NCBI RefSeq assembly: GCF_014204895.1
Contig: NZ_JACHMF010000001.1
Span: 3,348,001 to 3,412,000, forward strand
Reading direction: 5' to 3'
DNA length: 64,000 bases
DNA from: Paractinoplanes abujensis
GTDB taxonomy: Bacteria; Actinomycetota; Actinomycetes; Mycobacteriales; Micromonosporaceae
Below, one piece after another: positions 48,690-58,601 of this stretch (position 1 is the first letter of the stretch; every line of letters begins with the position of its first letter). The notes beneath the pieces are model-generated. The model searched no databases, had not been told where the DNA came from, and saw only the letters and a list, made by a program, of their open reading frames with translations. The position numbers and the translations under genes were made by a program.

Positions 48690-50207
48690 TCACGGCACGG
48701 TGAGGGGTGAGACGTCGTCGCCGTGCAGGGACCAGCCGGGGCCGGTGGCCTTGGCCCGTTTGGCCGCGTACATGGCGGTGTCGGCCTGCTGGAGCAGCTC
48801 GTCGGTGCCGGCCCGGCCGCCGCCGCTGACCGCGATGCCGATGCTGGCGGTGCAGCACAGGGTGGCGCCGCCGACGGTGACCGGCTCGGCCAGCGCGTGC
48901 AGGATGCGGGTGGCCACCGCGATCGCGTTGTCGGGCAGGCTGATGTCGACCAGGACGACCGCGAACTCGTCGCCGCCGAGCCGGCCGACGGTGTCCGCGC
49001 CCAGCACGGAGCGCTGCAAGGCGTTGGCCGCCGCGATCAGCATCTGGTCGCCCGCTTCGTGGCCGTACGTGTCGTTGACCGGCTTGAAGTCGTTGAGGTC
49101 GATGTAGAGCACCGCCAGGCGGCCACCGGCGGGCAGGTCGGCCAGCGCGCGGTCCAGCGCCTTGAGGAACGCGCCCCGGTTGAGCAGCCCGGTCAGCACG
49201 TCGTGGGCGGCCTCGTGCTGCAGCAGCTCCTGGAACTCGCGGCGCTCGGTCACGTCACGGTGGCTGATCACCAGGCCGCCGACGGCGGGGTTGGCCGTCA
49301 GGTCGCGGACGGTCACGTCGTGCCAGTGCCAGGTGCCGTCGGCGTGCCGGGTGCGCACCTCCGTACGCTGCTCGGTCGCGCCGGCCTCCCGGGTCCGCAA
49401 CGCGGTCACGTCGTCGGGGTGGATGAGCCGGTAGTAGTCGGTGCCGACCAGATCCTCGGGCCGGTAGCCCAGCACCGCCAGCGCGGCCGGGCTGACCGAG
49501 TCGATCACGCCGTCCGCGTTCACCACATTGATCACGTCGGCCGAGTCCTGCACCAGCGCCCGGTAGCGTTCCTCGCGACGGCGCAGTTGCTCGGCCGCGG
49601 CCTTCTGCACCTCGTCCATCTCGAGCTGGGCCCGGTGGATGAACCGCCAGTAGGCGAGCTGCACGGCGCACATCGCCAGCACGAACCCGGCGTGCAGCAG
49701 GCCGAACCAGACCGGGTGGGCCCAGGCCCGGGGGTCGGAGAACACCACCTCGGGCACGAGGATGCCGACCACCACATGGTGCACCGCGACCAGCGCCACG
49801 GAGAGCACCAGCGTCAGCCACTCCTGATAGAGGCTGATCAGACCGAGCACCACGAAGAACGAGAAGTGCAGGTCGGTGAGCCCGGCGCCGGCGTGCACCA
49901 GCGCGGCCGAACCTAGTAGCAGCCCCAGCGACACCACGAGCGAGCCCGCGCGCGGCGACTTGACCCCGGTGGCCGCGGCGGCGCAGGCCGCGGTCGCGCC
50001 GACCATCCCCCACACGACGGCGAGACCGCCCCCGTGCCCGGCGTGCGGCTGCTGCAGCAGATCGGCGATGCGCTCCTGGAACGCGGCCATGGCCACGATC
50101 ACCGGCAGCGTCATGATCAGCAGGGCGCGCAGAGCCCGGTGCCGGGCGGCGAAGACACCGTCCGGCAGCCGGATGTCCGGCACCAGCCGGCTGACCCAGT
50201 CGGCCAC
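48690..50207 (-). CDS. Membrane PAS-GGDEF diguanylate cyclase
   Basis: A 505-residue protein from GTG 50207 (GGAAGGA 3-9 nt upstream). About six N-terminal membrane helices (about 25-185) lead to a PAS domain (DSADVINVVNADGVIDSVSP, WHDVTVRD) and a GGDEF domain (HDVLTGLLNRGAF, YIDLNDFKPVNDTYGHEAGD, RLGGDEFAVVL with GGDEF at 411-415). The active-site motif is intact, so it should make cyclic di-GMP from GTP. The allosteric I-site RxxD just before GGDEF is replaced by LGAD, so product inhibition is probably lost. No EAL domain is attached. Confidence 0.93.
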   Translation of the reverse strand: MADWVSRLVPDIRLPDGVFAARHRALRALLIMTLPVIVAMAAFQERIADLLQQPHAGHGGGLAVVWGMVGATAACAAAATGVKSPRAGSLVVSLGLLLGSAALVHAGAGLTDLHFSFFVVLGLISLYQEWLTLVLSVALVAVHHVVVGILVPEVVFSDPRAWAHPVWFGLLHAGFVLAMCAVQLAYWRFIHRAQLEMDEVQKAAAEQLRRREERYRALVQDSADVINVVNADGVIDSVSPAALAVLGYRPEDLVGTDYYRLIHPDDVTALRTREAGATEQRTEVRTRHADGTWHWHDVTVRDLTANPAVGGLVISHRDVTERREFQELLQHEAAHDVLTGLLNRGAFLKALDRALADLPAGGRLAVLYIDLNDFKPVNDTYGHEAGDQMLIAAANALQRSVLGADTVGRLGGDEFAVVLVDISLPDNAIAVATRILHALAEPVTVGGATLCCTASIGIAVSGGGRAGTDELLQQADTAMYAAKRAKATGPGWSLHGDDVSPLTVP

Positions 50208-50341
50208 GTCCTTCCCATCGGACCCGTCCGGTCTTTGCTGAGCGGATCCCCGTCAGGCCCGGCCCCGGCAGCGGCCGGCGACGCGGACCGCGAACCGGTG
50301 CTGCGGCACGACCCGGCATCCCGGGCCGTAGCTGTCCTCCC

Positions 50342-51400
50342 CTAGCCGGCCGGGGGCGTGACACCGGTCGCGCCCTCCTCGGCCGCCGCCCGCTCGTCCG
50401 GCCGGCGGCGCCGCAGGTCGGGACGGGTCAGCGCGGGAGGCACGTAGGCCACGTCGAGCGGGCCCACGTCGACGCCGGGCGGGACGACCTCGTCGATCTC
50501 GTCGAGGATGTCGTCGGTGAGGGTGATGGCCGCGCCGGCCAGCAGGTCGTCGAGGTGGGCCATGGTGCGGGGGCCGATGACGGCCGACGTGACCGCGGGG
50601 TGGGTGACGGCGAAGGCCAGGGCCATGTGGGTCAGCGACAGGCCGGCCCGGGCGGCGATCGGGCGGAGCCGGTCCACGGCGTCGTGTTTGGCCTGGTCGG
50701 TCATGTGCCGGGGCACCCAGTGCAGGCGGGCCGCCGAGACCTTTCCCGTACGGCCGGTGAGCAGGCCCATGGCCAGCGGGCTCCAGACCAGCGTGCCCAG
50801 GCCGTAGCGGGCGCAGACCGGCAGCACGTCGCGTTCGATGCCGCGGTTCAGGATCGAGTAGGGCGGCTGTTCGGTGCGGAAGCGGGCCAGGCCGCGGCGT
50901 TCCGACACCCCTTGGGCCTCGACGATCTCGGGCGCGGGCAGGCTGGAGTGCCCGATCGCGCGCACCTTGCCCGCCCGGATCAGGTCGTTCAGGGCGTCCA
51001 GCGTCTCCTCGATGTCGGTGCCCGGGTCGGGGTGGTGCATCTGGTAGAGGTCGATGTGGTCGACGCCGAGACGCCGCAGCGAGGCCTCGAGCGCGGTGAC
51101 GATGTAACGCCGGGAACTGCCGCGCTGGTTGGGGCCGGGGCCCATCGGGCCGTTGAACTTGGTGGCGAGCACGACGTCGTCGCGGCGGCCGCGCAGGGCT
51201 TGGCCGACGATGCGTTCGGTTGCGCCGTCGCCGCCGTAGACGTCGGCGGTGTCGATGACGTTGATGCCGGCGTCGAGGGCCCGGTGGATGATCCGCACGC
51301 AGTCGTCGGGGTCGGCGTTGCCGTACGGGCCGAACATCATCGTCCCCAGGCTGTAGGGACTGACCTGGATGCCGGTGCGGCCGAGGGGTCGGGTGAACAT
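50342..51400 (-). CDS. Aldo/keto reductase
   Basis: A 352-residue AKR. Asp and Tyr lie in DTADVYGGDGATE, Lys in VLATKFNGPMG, His in YQMHHPDPG. C-terminal SAVIGPRTMAHLDDLL binds the cofactor, and a Pro/Arg tail extends beyond the usual end. It is divergent from the WYL regulator gene, with a 43-bp inverted-repeat site between them, so it is the most likely target of that regulator. The reduced substrate is unknown. Confidence 0.93.
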   Translation of the reverse strand: MFTRPLGRTGIQVSPYSLGTMMFGPYGNADPDDCVRIIHRALDAGINVIDTADVYGGDGATERIVGQALRGRRDDVVLATKFNGPMGPGPNQRGSSRRYIVTALEASLRRLGVDHIDLYQMHHPDPGTDIEETLDALNDLIRAGKVRAIGHSSLPAPEIVEAQGVSERRGLARFRTEQPPYSILNRGIERDVLPVCARYGLGTLVWSPLAMGLLTGRTGKVSAARLHWVPRHMTDQAKHDAVDRLRPIAARAGLSLTHMALAFAVTHPAVTSAVIGPRTMAHLDDLLAGAAITLTDDILDEIDEVVPPGVDVGPLDVAYVPPALTRPDLRRRRPDERAAAEEGATGVTPPAG

Positions 51401-51410
51401 GGGACCGACC

Positions 51411-51453
51411 CTGCCGGAGGTAGGTGACAGGAAGTGGCACCTACCTCGGGCAG
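51411..51453. promoter_or_regulatory. Inverted-repeat operator between the AKR and WYL regulator
   Basis: Arms of 16 bp, CTGCCGGAGGTAGGTG and CACCTACCTCGGGCAG, match with one mismatch around an 11-nt spacer. The inner 10 bp (GAGGTAGGTG) are exact. The element fills most of the 62-bp gap between two divergent starts, so a dimer bound here could control both genes. It is most simply the site of the adjacent WYL regulator. Confidence 0.65.
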
Positions 51454-51462
51454 AATCGGGGC

Positions 51463-52404
51463 ATGCCGAAGACCTCTGCCCGGCTCCTGGCCCTGCTGTC
51501 GTTGTTGCAGGCGCGCCGGGACTGGCCGGGAACGCTGCTGGCCGAGCGGCTCGACATCAGCCTGCGCACGGTCCGCCGGGACGTCGATCGGCTGCGGGAA
51601 CTCGGTTATCCGATCGCCGCGGTCAAGGGTCCCGACGGTGGTTACCGGCTCAGCGCCGGCACCGAGCTGCCGCCGCTGCTGTTCGACGACGAGCAGGCCG
51701 TCGCGCTCACCGTGGCCCTGCAAGTGGCCGCGAGCGGTTCGGGCGACGAGGCCGCGGCGCGGGCATTGCACACCGTCCGGCAGGTCATGCCGGCCCGGCT
51801 GCGCCGCCGCATCGAGGCCGTACGGGTCACCGCCGTGGAACGGCCCGCCACCCGGCCCGCGGCCCCGGTCGACAGCGACGTGCTGCTCGCCCTCAGCGCG
51901 GCCGTGCACGCCCGCGAAGTGCTGCGTTTCTACTACGACGGCGACAACCCGCGCCGGGCCGAACCGCACCACGTCGTCACGTGGGACAGCCGCTGGTATC
52001 TGATCGCGTGGGACCTCGACCGGGCCGGCTGGCGCACCTTCCGGGCCGACCGGATCACCGTACGGACCCCCAACGGCCCCCGCTTCGTCCCGCGCGAACT
52101 GCCCGGAGGCGACGTGGCGACGTACGTGATCGGGAAGTTCCGCGGCTCCGGCGACGGCAGCTGGCCCTGTCAGGGCACGGTGCTCCTCGACCTGCCCGCC
52201 GCCACCGTGGCCCGGTACAGCCGGGACGGCATCGTGGAGGAGGCCGGGCCGGGCCGGTGCCGGCTCACCGCCGGTTCCTGGTCGTGGCCCGCGCTCGCCG
52301 CCGCCGTCGCCCGGTTCGACGCCGACATCGAGGTGGTCGGCCCGCCCGAGCTGACCGACGCGTTCGCCCGCCTGGCCGAACGGTTCCGGAGAGTCGCGGG
52401 CTGA
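51463..52404 (+). CDS. WYL-domain transcriptional regulator
   Basis: A 313-residue DeoR-like regulator. The N-terminal HTH (LLSLLQARRDWPGTLLAERL, SLRTVRRDVDRLRELGYPI) is followed by the WYL domain (VLRFYYDGDNPRRAEPHHVV, RWYLIAWDLDRAGWRTFRAD). A C-terminal WCX extension ends the protein. Ligands of most WYL proteins are unknown. It probably autoregulates and controls the divergent aldo/keto reductase through the inverted repeat between them. The ATG at 51463 gives the standard start before the HTH. Confidence 0.93.
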   Translation: MPKTSARLLALLSLLQARRDWPGTLLAERLDISLRTVRRDVDRLRELGYPIAAVKGPDGGYRLSAGTELPPLLFDDEQAVALTVALQVAASGSGDEAAARALHTVRQVMPARLRRRIEAVRVTAVERPATRPAAPVDSDVLLALSAAVHAREVLRFYYDGDNPRRAEPHHVVTWDSRWYLIAWDLDRAGWRTFRADRITVRTPNGPRFVPRELPGGDVATYVIGKFRGSGDGSWPCQGTVLLDLPAATVARYSRDGIVEEAGPGRCRLTAGSWSWPALAAAVARFDADIEVVGPPELTDAFARLAERFRRVAG

Positions 52405-52405
52405 C

Positions 52406-53266
52406 TCAGCTCAGCGCGGCCGCCTGGATGTCGACGTTGCCGCAGGTCGGGTGGAACGGCTGAACGTTGGCCCACGTGACGCGCAGCACCTCACCGGCCG
52501 GGGCACGGAACCGGATCACGAACACCGCCGTGCCGTTGGTCTGCCGGTTCTCCAGCTCGGCCGACGCGGTGCGCCCGGCCAGCGTCGCCGTCAGTTTGCC
52601 ACGGGCCATCCACAACCCGGCGTAGAGGCGCAGCGTACGGGTGGCCGGGCCGGCGGTCACGGAGACGTCGAAGCTTCCGTTCGCCTGGCAGACGTACAGG
52701 CCCGTGGGTGACGGCCGTGCCGCCGCGGTCGGTGCGCCGCCGGTCCAGCTGAAGCTCTGCGGGTTGTTGTCGTAGCGGCTGCGGACACCGGTGACACCGA
52801 GGTCCCTGATCTCGCCGGTGCCGCCCGCACGCCGGTTGACCGCCTCCGGGCCCGTCAGTCCCCAGTGGACCCAGTCGCGCCGGCCGTGCGCGGACAGATC
52901 GACGACGGAGGGAACTGCCGCCTGGTGCAGGTGGAGGACCGGCGTGACCGGTTTCGGCGGGCTGGGCACCCCGCGCGGCGGTGACGTCGTGGTGAGCGAG
53001 GGCGAAGGTGGCGGTGTCGGTGGCGGTGACGACGGCGGCTCGGCCTCCGGCGACAGCGGCGGATCCCACGGCGTGGGTAAGGCCACCGGCGGCGGGGCTT
53101 CCTCGGCGGGGCGATCGGCGAAGAGGACGAACAACGCGGTCGCCCCGAGCAGCACGATGCTGACGGCGACGGCGATCCCCAGCGTCAGGCGGGCCCGGCG
53201 GGTGCCGTCCGGCTCGCGAAAGGGCCCACCCGGCAAGAGAGGCGGATCCTCGCGGTGTGCTGCCAC
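52406..53266 (-). CDS. Membrane-anchored exported protein, function unknown
   Basis: A 286-residue protein from GTG 53266 (GAGGTGAT just upstream). The N-terminal cytoplasmic tail of about 27 residues precedes one membrane helix (LGIAVAVSIVLLGATALFVLF). A Pro/Ser-rich spacer (about 55-110) leads to a C-terminal domain of about 175 residues with DWVHWGLTGPEAVNRRAG, SFSWTGGAPT and TLRLYAGLWMARGKL. This is beta-sandwich-like and resembles non-catalytic carbohydrate- or polymer-binding modules, without a firm assignment. It is convergent with the WYL gene (1 bp between stops). Confidence 0.75.
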   Translation of the reverse strand: MAAHREDPPLLPGGPFREPDGTRRARLTLGIAVAVSIVLLGATALFVLFADRPAEEAPPPVALPTPWDPPLSPEAEPPSSPPPTPPPSPSLTTTSPPRGVPSPPKPVTPVLHLHQAAVPSVVDLSAHGRRDWVHWGLTGPEAVNRRAGGTGEIRDLGVTGVRSRYDNNPQSFSWTGGAPTAAARPSPTGLYVCQANGSFDVSVTAGPATRTLRLYAGLWMARGKLTATLAGRTASAELENRQTNGTAVFVIRFRAPAGEVLRVTWANVQPFHPTCGNVDIQAAALS

Positions 53267-53334
53267 GGATCACCTCGTCGGGTCGCACGGCTGTCCGGCG
53301 AGTCAGCGTACAGACACCAAACGTGAGCCGATAG

Positions 53335-54402
<1,068 letters not shown>

Positions 54403-54469
54403 GGCACTCCGGCCGGGCCCGTGGACGCCGCGAGACCGCCGCGATCCGGCCCAGCCGCGAGACCGCCGC

Positions 54470-55100
54470 GATCAGGACAGGCGCGGCGGGCGGTGGCCGT
54501 TCGCGCTGGCCGTCTCGTGGACGGCGACGGTGCTCGCCGACCTGCTGCTGACCCGGGTGGTGCTGCCCGCCGGTTGGGCGCTGCCGCTGGTGCTCGTGCG
54601 CCTGGGGCGGCAGTCGCCGCTGGCGGCCCTCGACGAGAGCGCAACCGTCGCGGCGGGCACGAAGCCCGTCGCGGAGGACGCGAGTGTGGTCGCCCCGCCG
54701 GGACGAAGCCCGTGGCAGAAGACGCGAGCGTGATCGCCCCGGCGGGCACGGAGCCGATCGCGAAGAACGCGGGCGCGACCGTCCGGGCGGGTGCGGCGCC
54801 TGTCGTGGAGAGCGCGGTCGGCGAGGCGTCCGGCCGTCCGGGGGCGGCGCCGTGGTGGGATCTGCCGGCCCGGGCCGTGGCTACCGCCGTGCTGGTGCTG
54901 ACGGTCACCGGTGTCGCGGCGGCCGCGGGGCCGGTGGTGACCGGCGTCCTGGCCCCGTTCCCGGGGCGCGACCAGCGTGGTGGCCGCGTTCGGGCTGGCC
55001 CAGCAGGACCCGCGTGCGGTGGTGGGCACGCTGCGAGGGCTTGCCGGATTCGCGGTGTTCTGTCTCCTGGTGACGGTGCTGCTGGGTCCGTGCTTCTGCT
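54470..55100 (+). pseudogene. Frameshifted membrane-protein gene with internal repeats
   Basis: Hydrophobic coding segments with good third-position GC occur in sequence but in different frames: RWPFALAVSWTATVLADLLL at about 54490, then WDLPARAVATAVLVLTVTGV at about 54860, then TSVVAAFGLAQQDPRAVVGT and GFAVFCLLVTVLLG at 54980-55080. Between the first two lies a hydrophilic 45-bp repeat array; the frame changes at the second unit, which is 44 bp. A second shift is near 54970. Together they would make a membrane protein of about 200 residues with a repeat-rich loop. No start or family is identified. It ends against the stop of the convergent ABC gene. Confidence 0.55.
54651..54795. repeat. About 45-bp degenerate tandem repeat within the pseudogene
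   Basis: Units keyed by ACGAAGCCCGT start at 54659 and 54703, and a variant ACGGAGCCGAT starts at 54748; a weaker fourth unit follows. Spacings are 44 and 45 bp. A unit encodes about AGTKPVAEDASVVAP. The 44-bp spacing is what breaks the reading frame. Confidence 0.75.
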
Positions 55101-55111
55101 GCAGGGCGTGT

Positions 55112-56842
55112 TCAGTTCCGGGCCGACCAGGCGGCCCACAGGCGGGCGTAGCTGCCGCCCGCCGCGACGAGGTCGGCGTGGGTTCCGGTTTCGACGATCG
55201 TGCCGTGGTCCATGACGACGACGCGGTCGGCCGCGGCGGCCTGGGTGAGGCGGTGCGCGACCACCAGCGCGGTGCGTCCCTCCAGGGCCGCGGCGGCCGC
55301 CTGTTCCAGGTCGCGGGCGCCCGAGCTGCCCGCCTCGGCTGTGGCCTCGTCGAGGATCACGACCGGCGGGTCGAGCAGCACCACGCGGGCCAGGGCCAGT
55401 TGCTGGGCCTGGGCCGCGGTCAGGGCGTGACCACCGTCGCCGACGACCGTGCCGAGGCCCGCGGGCAGGTCCCGCGCCCAGCTCAGCGCCCCGACGCGGG
55501 CCAGTGCCGCGCTGATTTCGTCGTCGGTGGCCTGCGGACGGGCCAGGCGCAGGTCGTCGGCGAGCGGGCCGGCGAAGACGTGGGTCTCCTGGCTGACGAT
55601 GGCGACGGTGCTCGCGGGCAGGTCGGTCACGGCGACCCCGCCCACGGTGGCCCGTCCGCGGTCGGGCCGCAGGATGCCCGCGGCCAGCGAGGCGGCGGTG
55701 GTTTTGCCCGCGCCGGTGGAGCCGACCAGCGCGACCCGCTCCCCCGCGGCGACGCGCAGCGTCACTGCGTGGAGCACGGGCGGGCCGCCGTCGTAGCCGA
55801 AGGTGACGTCGTCCAGCGCCAGGTCCCGGTCCGGCGGTGACGCGCCGGGGTCGCGGCGTTCGACCGGCATGCCCAGCACCCCGACCAGGCGGGCCAGGCT
55901 GGCCCCGGCGTCCTGCGCGCGGTCGAAGGTGGCCATCAGCAGCGCGATCGGGTTGAAGAGCCGGTGGAACAGCAGGGCGGCGGCTGACACCTCACCCACG
56001 GTGACCTGCCCCGCCCGTACGAGAAGGAAGCCGGTGACCAGCACCGCGGCCAGCCCGGCCAGTTCGGCCCGGTTGATCCGCCCCACGAACCGGGTGTAGA
56101 AGGCGAACACGCTCATGGAGATGTCGCGGGCCCGGGCCGACGCGGCTTCGATGTCGGCCTGGTGGCGGTCCTCGAGGCGGTAGGCGTGCACGGTGGGCAG
56201 CCCTTGCATGCCTTCGACGAACAGCTGGGAGCGTTCGGCGATGGCCACCCGTTCGGCGGCGTAGGACGGGGCGGCGCGCGGCAGATACCAGCGCAAGCCG
56301 ATCACGTAGAGCGGCACCGCCAGCGCGCCGGCCAGGCCGAGCCGCCAGTCGAGCCCGGCCATCGCGATCAGGCTGAGCACGGTGAGCAGCAGCGCCGAGA
56401 TCATGCCGGGCAGGAACTCCGACACGGCCCGGCCGATCGCCGCGATGTCGGCGCCGGCCCGGGACAGCAGGTCACCGCGACCGGCCCGGTCGAGCACCCG
56501 CGCGGGCAGGTGGAGCGCGGTGGCCACGGTCTGTTCGCGCAGGTCGGCCAGGATGCGGGAACCGAGCCGGCTGATCAGATGCCCGGCCACCCCGGTCGCG
56601 GCCCCGCCCGCGACGGCGGCGGCCACGATGGTGATGGCGACGCCGAGGATCGCGCCCGGTTCGCTGCCGGCGCGGATGCGGTCGACCAGCAGCCCCAGGG
56701 CGTAGGCGGGGATGACGGAGGCGGCCGCGGCGAGCAGGCCCGCGGCGAGGGTGATCGCGCTTTCCGTCCTGCGCCGCCCGAGTTCGGCGCCGAGCCAGGC
56801 CCGGGTCGCGCGGGTGCCGGCGATCGGCAGGGCCGGGGTCAT
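55112..56842 (-). CDS. ABC exporter half-transporter with canonical Walker motifs and degenerate signature
   Basis: A 576-residue membrane-ATPase fusion. Six membrane helices (about 1-310) form one half of a type IV ABC exporter. The ATPase has Walker A LVGSTGAGKTT, Walker B PVVILDEATAE and the switch VVAHRLT intact. The LSGGQ signature is replaced by ALTAAQAQQ. Its ATG overlaps the stop of the upstream half-transporter (ATGA). The two should form a heterodimer in which only one composite ATP site (this Walker A with the partner's signature) hydrolyses ATP. The substrate is unknown; a siderophore or peptide is plausible given the candidate iron box upstream. Confidence 0.92.
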   Translation of the reverse strand: MTPALPIAGTRATRAWLGAELGRRRTESAITLAAGLLAAAASVIPAYALGLLVDRIRAGSEPGAILGVAITIVAAAVAGGAATGVAGHLISRLGSRILADLREQTVATALHLPARVLDRAGRGDLLSRAGADIAAIGRAVSEFLPGMISALLLTVLSLIAMAGLDWRLGLAGALAVPLYVIGLRWYLPRAAPSYAAERVAIAERSQLFVEGMQGLPTVHAYRLEDRHQADIEAASARARDISMSVFAFYTRFVGRINRAELAGLAAVLVTGFLLVRAGQVTVGEVSAAALLFHRLFNPIALLMATFDRAQDAGASLARLVGVLGMPVERRDPGASPPDRDLALDDVTFGYDGGPPVLHAVTLRVAAGERVALVGSTGAGKTTAASLAAGILRPDRGRATVGGVAVTDLPASTVAIVSQETHVFAGPLADDLRLARPQATDDEISAALARVGALSWARDLPAGLGTVVGDGGHALTAAQAQQLALARVVLLDPPVVILDEATAEAGSSGARDLEQAAAAALEGRTALVVAHRLTQAAAADRVVVMDHGTIVETGTHADLVAAGGSYARLWAAWSARN

Positions 56843-58518
56843 CGCAGCACCGCCCGGCGGTAGGCCTCGTCGTTCGCGCTCAGGTCGGCGTGCCGGCCTT
56901 CGGCGGTGACCGCGCCGCCGTCGATCACGACGACCCGGTCGGCCGCGGCCAGCAGGGCCGGGCTGCTGGTGATGACGACGGTGGCGTACGGGGTCCGGTC
57001 GTCGTGCCGCAGCGCCCGGAGGCCGCCCGCGATGGCCTGCTCGGTGACGGCGTCGACCGCGCTTGTCGGGTGGTGCAGCACCAGCAGCGGCGGGCGGGCC
57101 AGCAGGGCCCGGGCCAGCGCGATCCGCTGGCGCTGACCGCCGGAGAGGTTGGTGCCGCGTTCGGTCACCGGGCTGCCGGGGTCGCCCACCTGGTCGGCGG
57201 CGGCGGCCCGGAGCGCCCGCGGGAGGTGGTCGCCGCCGTCCGCGCGCAGGTCGATGTTGCCGGCCAGGGTGCCGGTGAACAGGTCCGTCCGGTGCGGTTC
57301 GACGTGCAGCAGCCGCCGGGCCAGGCCGCGTTCGACGGTTTCCAGCGGCTCACCCGAGAGCAAAAGCGTTCCCTCGTACGCGTCGGGGACGGCCAGGAGC
57401 CGCACCAGCGCCTCGGCGTCGGCGGGCCGGTGCGCGACGACACCGACGAACTCCCCCGGCCGTACGTGGAGGTCGAGGCCCCGCAGCGGACCGTGCTCGA
57501 CGCCCGCCAGCCGCAGGTCGGCGCCGGAGGAAGGGGTGGCGTCGCCGGCCGGCAGCACCAGCGGGGACTGCAGGACCCCCGCCACCCGGTCGGCCGAGGC
57601 CCGCGCCGTGGCGTACCAGCTCGGCACGATGGCCAGCGTGCCGAACGGCTCGATGAGGAACTGGGCCGAGCCGATGACGGTGATGAACTGCCCGATCGTG
57701 ATTCGGCCGGTCAGCGCGAACCACCCGGCCACGATGGCGATCCCGCCCGCCAGCAGCGTGCTCAGCGTCGTCGAGGCGCCCTGGTACGCGTTCTGGGTGC
57801 GCGACGAGCGCAGGGTGGCCGCCAGCGACCGCCGGCTGACCACCCGGTAGCGTTCGGCCGCCGCGTCCTGGGCCCCGATGCCGCGCAAGGGACGCAGCCC
57901 GGTGACCAGGTCGGTGGCCAGCGAGGTGGCCTTGCCCGCCTGTTCCTGCTGGTCGGCGACGCGCCGGGCGACCAGCGGGGCGGTCCGGTGCAGGACGCCC
58001 AGCACGACCGGCGTGGCGACCAGCACGATCAGCCCGAGCGGCCACGAGATGACCAGCAGTGTGACCGCGCTGACCGCCACCGCGACGAGCGCGCTGGTCA
58101 CGCGCGGGATGTGGTCGAGGACGTACGAGGTGTACTCGGCGTCGGTGGTGGAGACGGTGAGCAGGTCACCGGGCCGCCGGTCGGTTCGCAGCCCGCGCGG
58201 GTGCAGGATCTTCGCGGCCACCTCGACCCGCAGCAGGTGCCCTTCCCGGGCGATCGCCCGCTGCAGGTTCCGCGCGCCGAAGCGGTAGGTCACCGTCAGC
58301 ACCAGGTACGTCGCGGCCAGCACCCCGGTCCAGAGCAGCAGCGCGGCCACGTCCCCGGTGTCGACGGCCCGGTCGACGATCACGCCGATGAGCACCGGCA
58401 CGAGGGCCGCGCAGAGCTGGTAGACGCCGGCCAGCACGGTCCCGGCCCAGAGCCGCCGGCCGTTGCGGGCGACCGCCCGGCGCAGGATCGCGGTACCGGG
58501 CTTTCTCGTGCGGGACAC
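56839..58518 (-). CDS. ABC exporter half-transporter with degenerate Walker motifs and canonical signature
   Basis: About 559 residues from GTG 58518 (GGAG 7 nt upstream; a GTG at 58533 is in frame). Six membrane helices precede an ATPase with a clean signature [16 protein letters not shown]. Its Walker A is lost (VGVVAHRPADAEALV lacks GKS/T), Walker B reads LLVLHHPTSAVD with HH in place of the catalytic DE pair, and the switch His is Ser (VITSSPALL). This is the exact mirror of the downstream subunit's defects and is known from heterodimeric exporters such as TM287/288 and TAP. The loss is therefore adaptive specialisation, not decay. Confidence 0.92.
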   Translation of the reverse strand: MSRTRKPGTAILRRAVARNGRRLWAGTVLAGVYQLCAALVPVLIGVIVDRAVDTGDVAALLLWTGVLAATYLVLTVTYRFGARNLQRAIAREGHLLRVEVAAKILHPRGLRTDRRPGDLLTVSTTDAEYTSYVLDHIPRVTSALVAVAVSAVTLLVISWPLGLIVLVATPVVLGVLHRTAPLVARRVADQQEQAGKATSLATDLVTGLRPLRGIGAQDAAAERYRVVSRRSLAATLRSSRTQNAYQGASTTLSTLLAGGIAIVAGWFALTGRITIGQFITVIGSAQFLIEPFGTLAIVPSWYATARASADRVAGVLQSPLVLPAGDATPSSGADLRLAGVEHGPLRGLDLHVRPGEFVGVVAHRPADAEALVRLLAVPDAYEGTLLLSGEPLETVERGLARRLLHVEPHRTDLFTGTLAGNIDLRADGGDHLPRALRAAAADQVGDPGSPVTERGTNLSGGQRQRIALARALLARPPLLVLHHPTSAVDAVTEQAIAGGLRALRHDDRTPYATVVITSSPALLAAADRVVVIDGGAVTAEGRHADLSANDEAYRRAVLR

Positions 58519-58540
58519 CGCGGGACTCCTCACCCAAAGA

Positions 58541-58559
58541 TCAAGTAAGGGCAGCCTAA
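58541..58559 (-). promoter_or_regulatory. Candidate IdeR/DmdR-type iron box
   Basis: On the minus strand the 19-mer TTAGGCTGCCCTTACTTGA matches the DtxR-family consensus TTAGGTTAGSCTAACCTAA at 13 of 19 positions by eye, with the left half-site TTAGG intact. It lies about 22-41 bp upstream of the ABC exporter start, where a repressor would block transcription. The right half is weak, so the call is tentative. Confidence 0.4.
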
Positions 58560-58601
58560 TAGGCTACGTCCCGCCACGCCCGCGCCGGTGACGCCCGCCA
58601 C

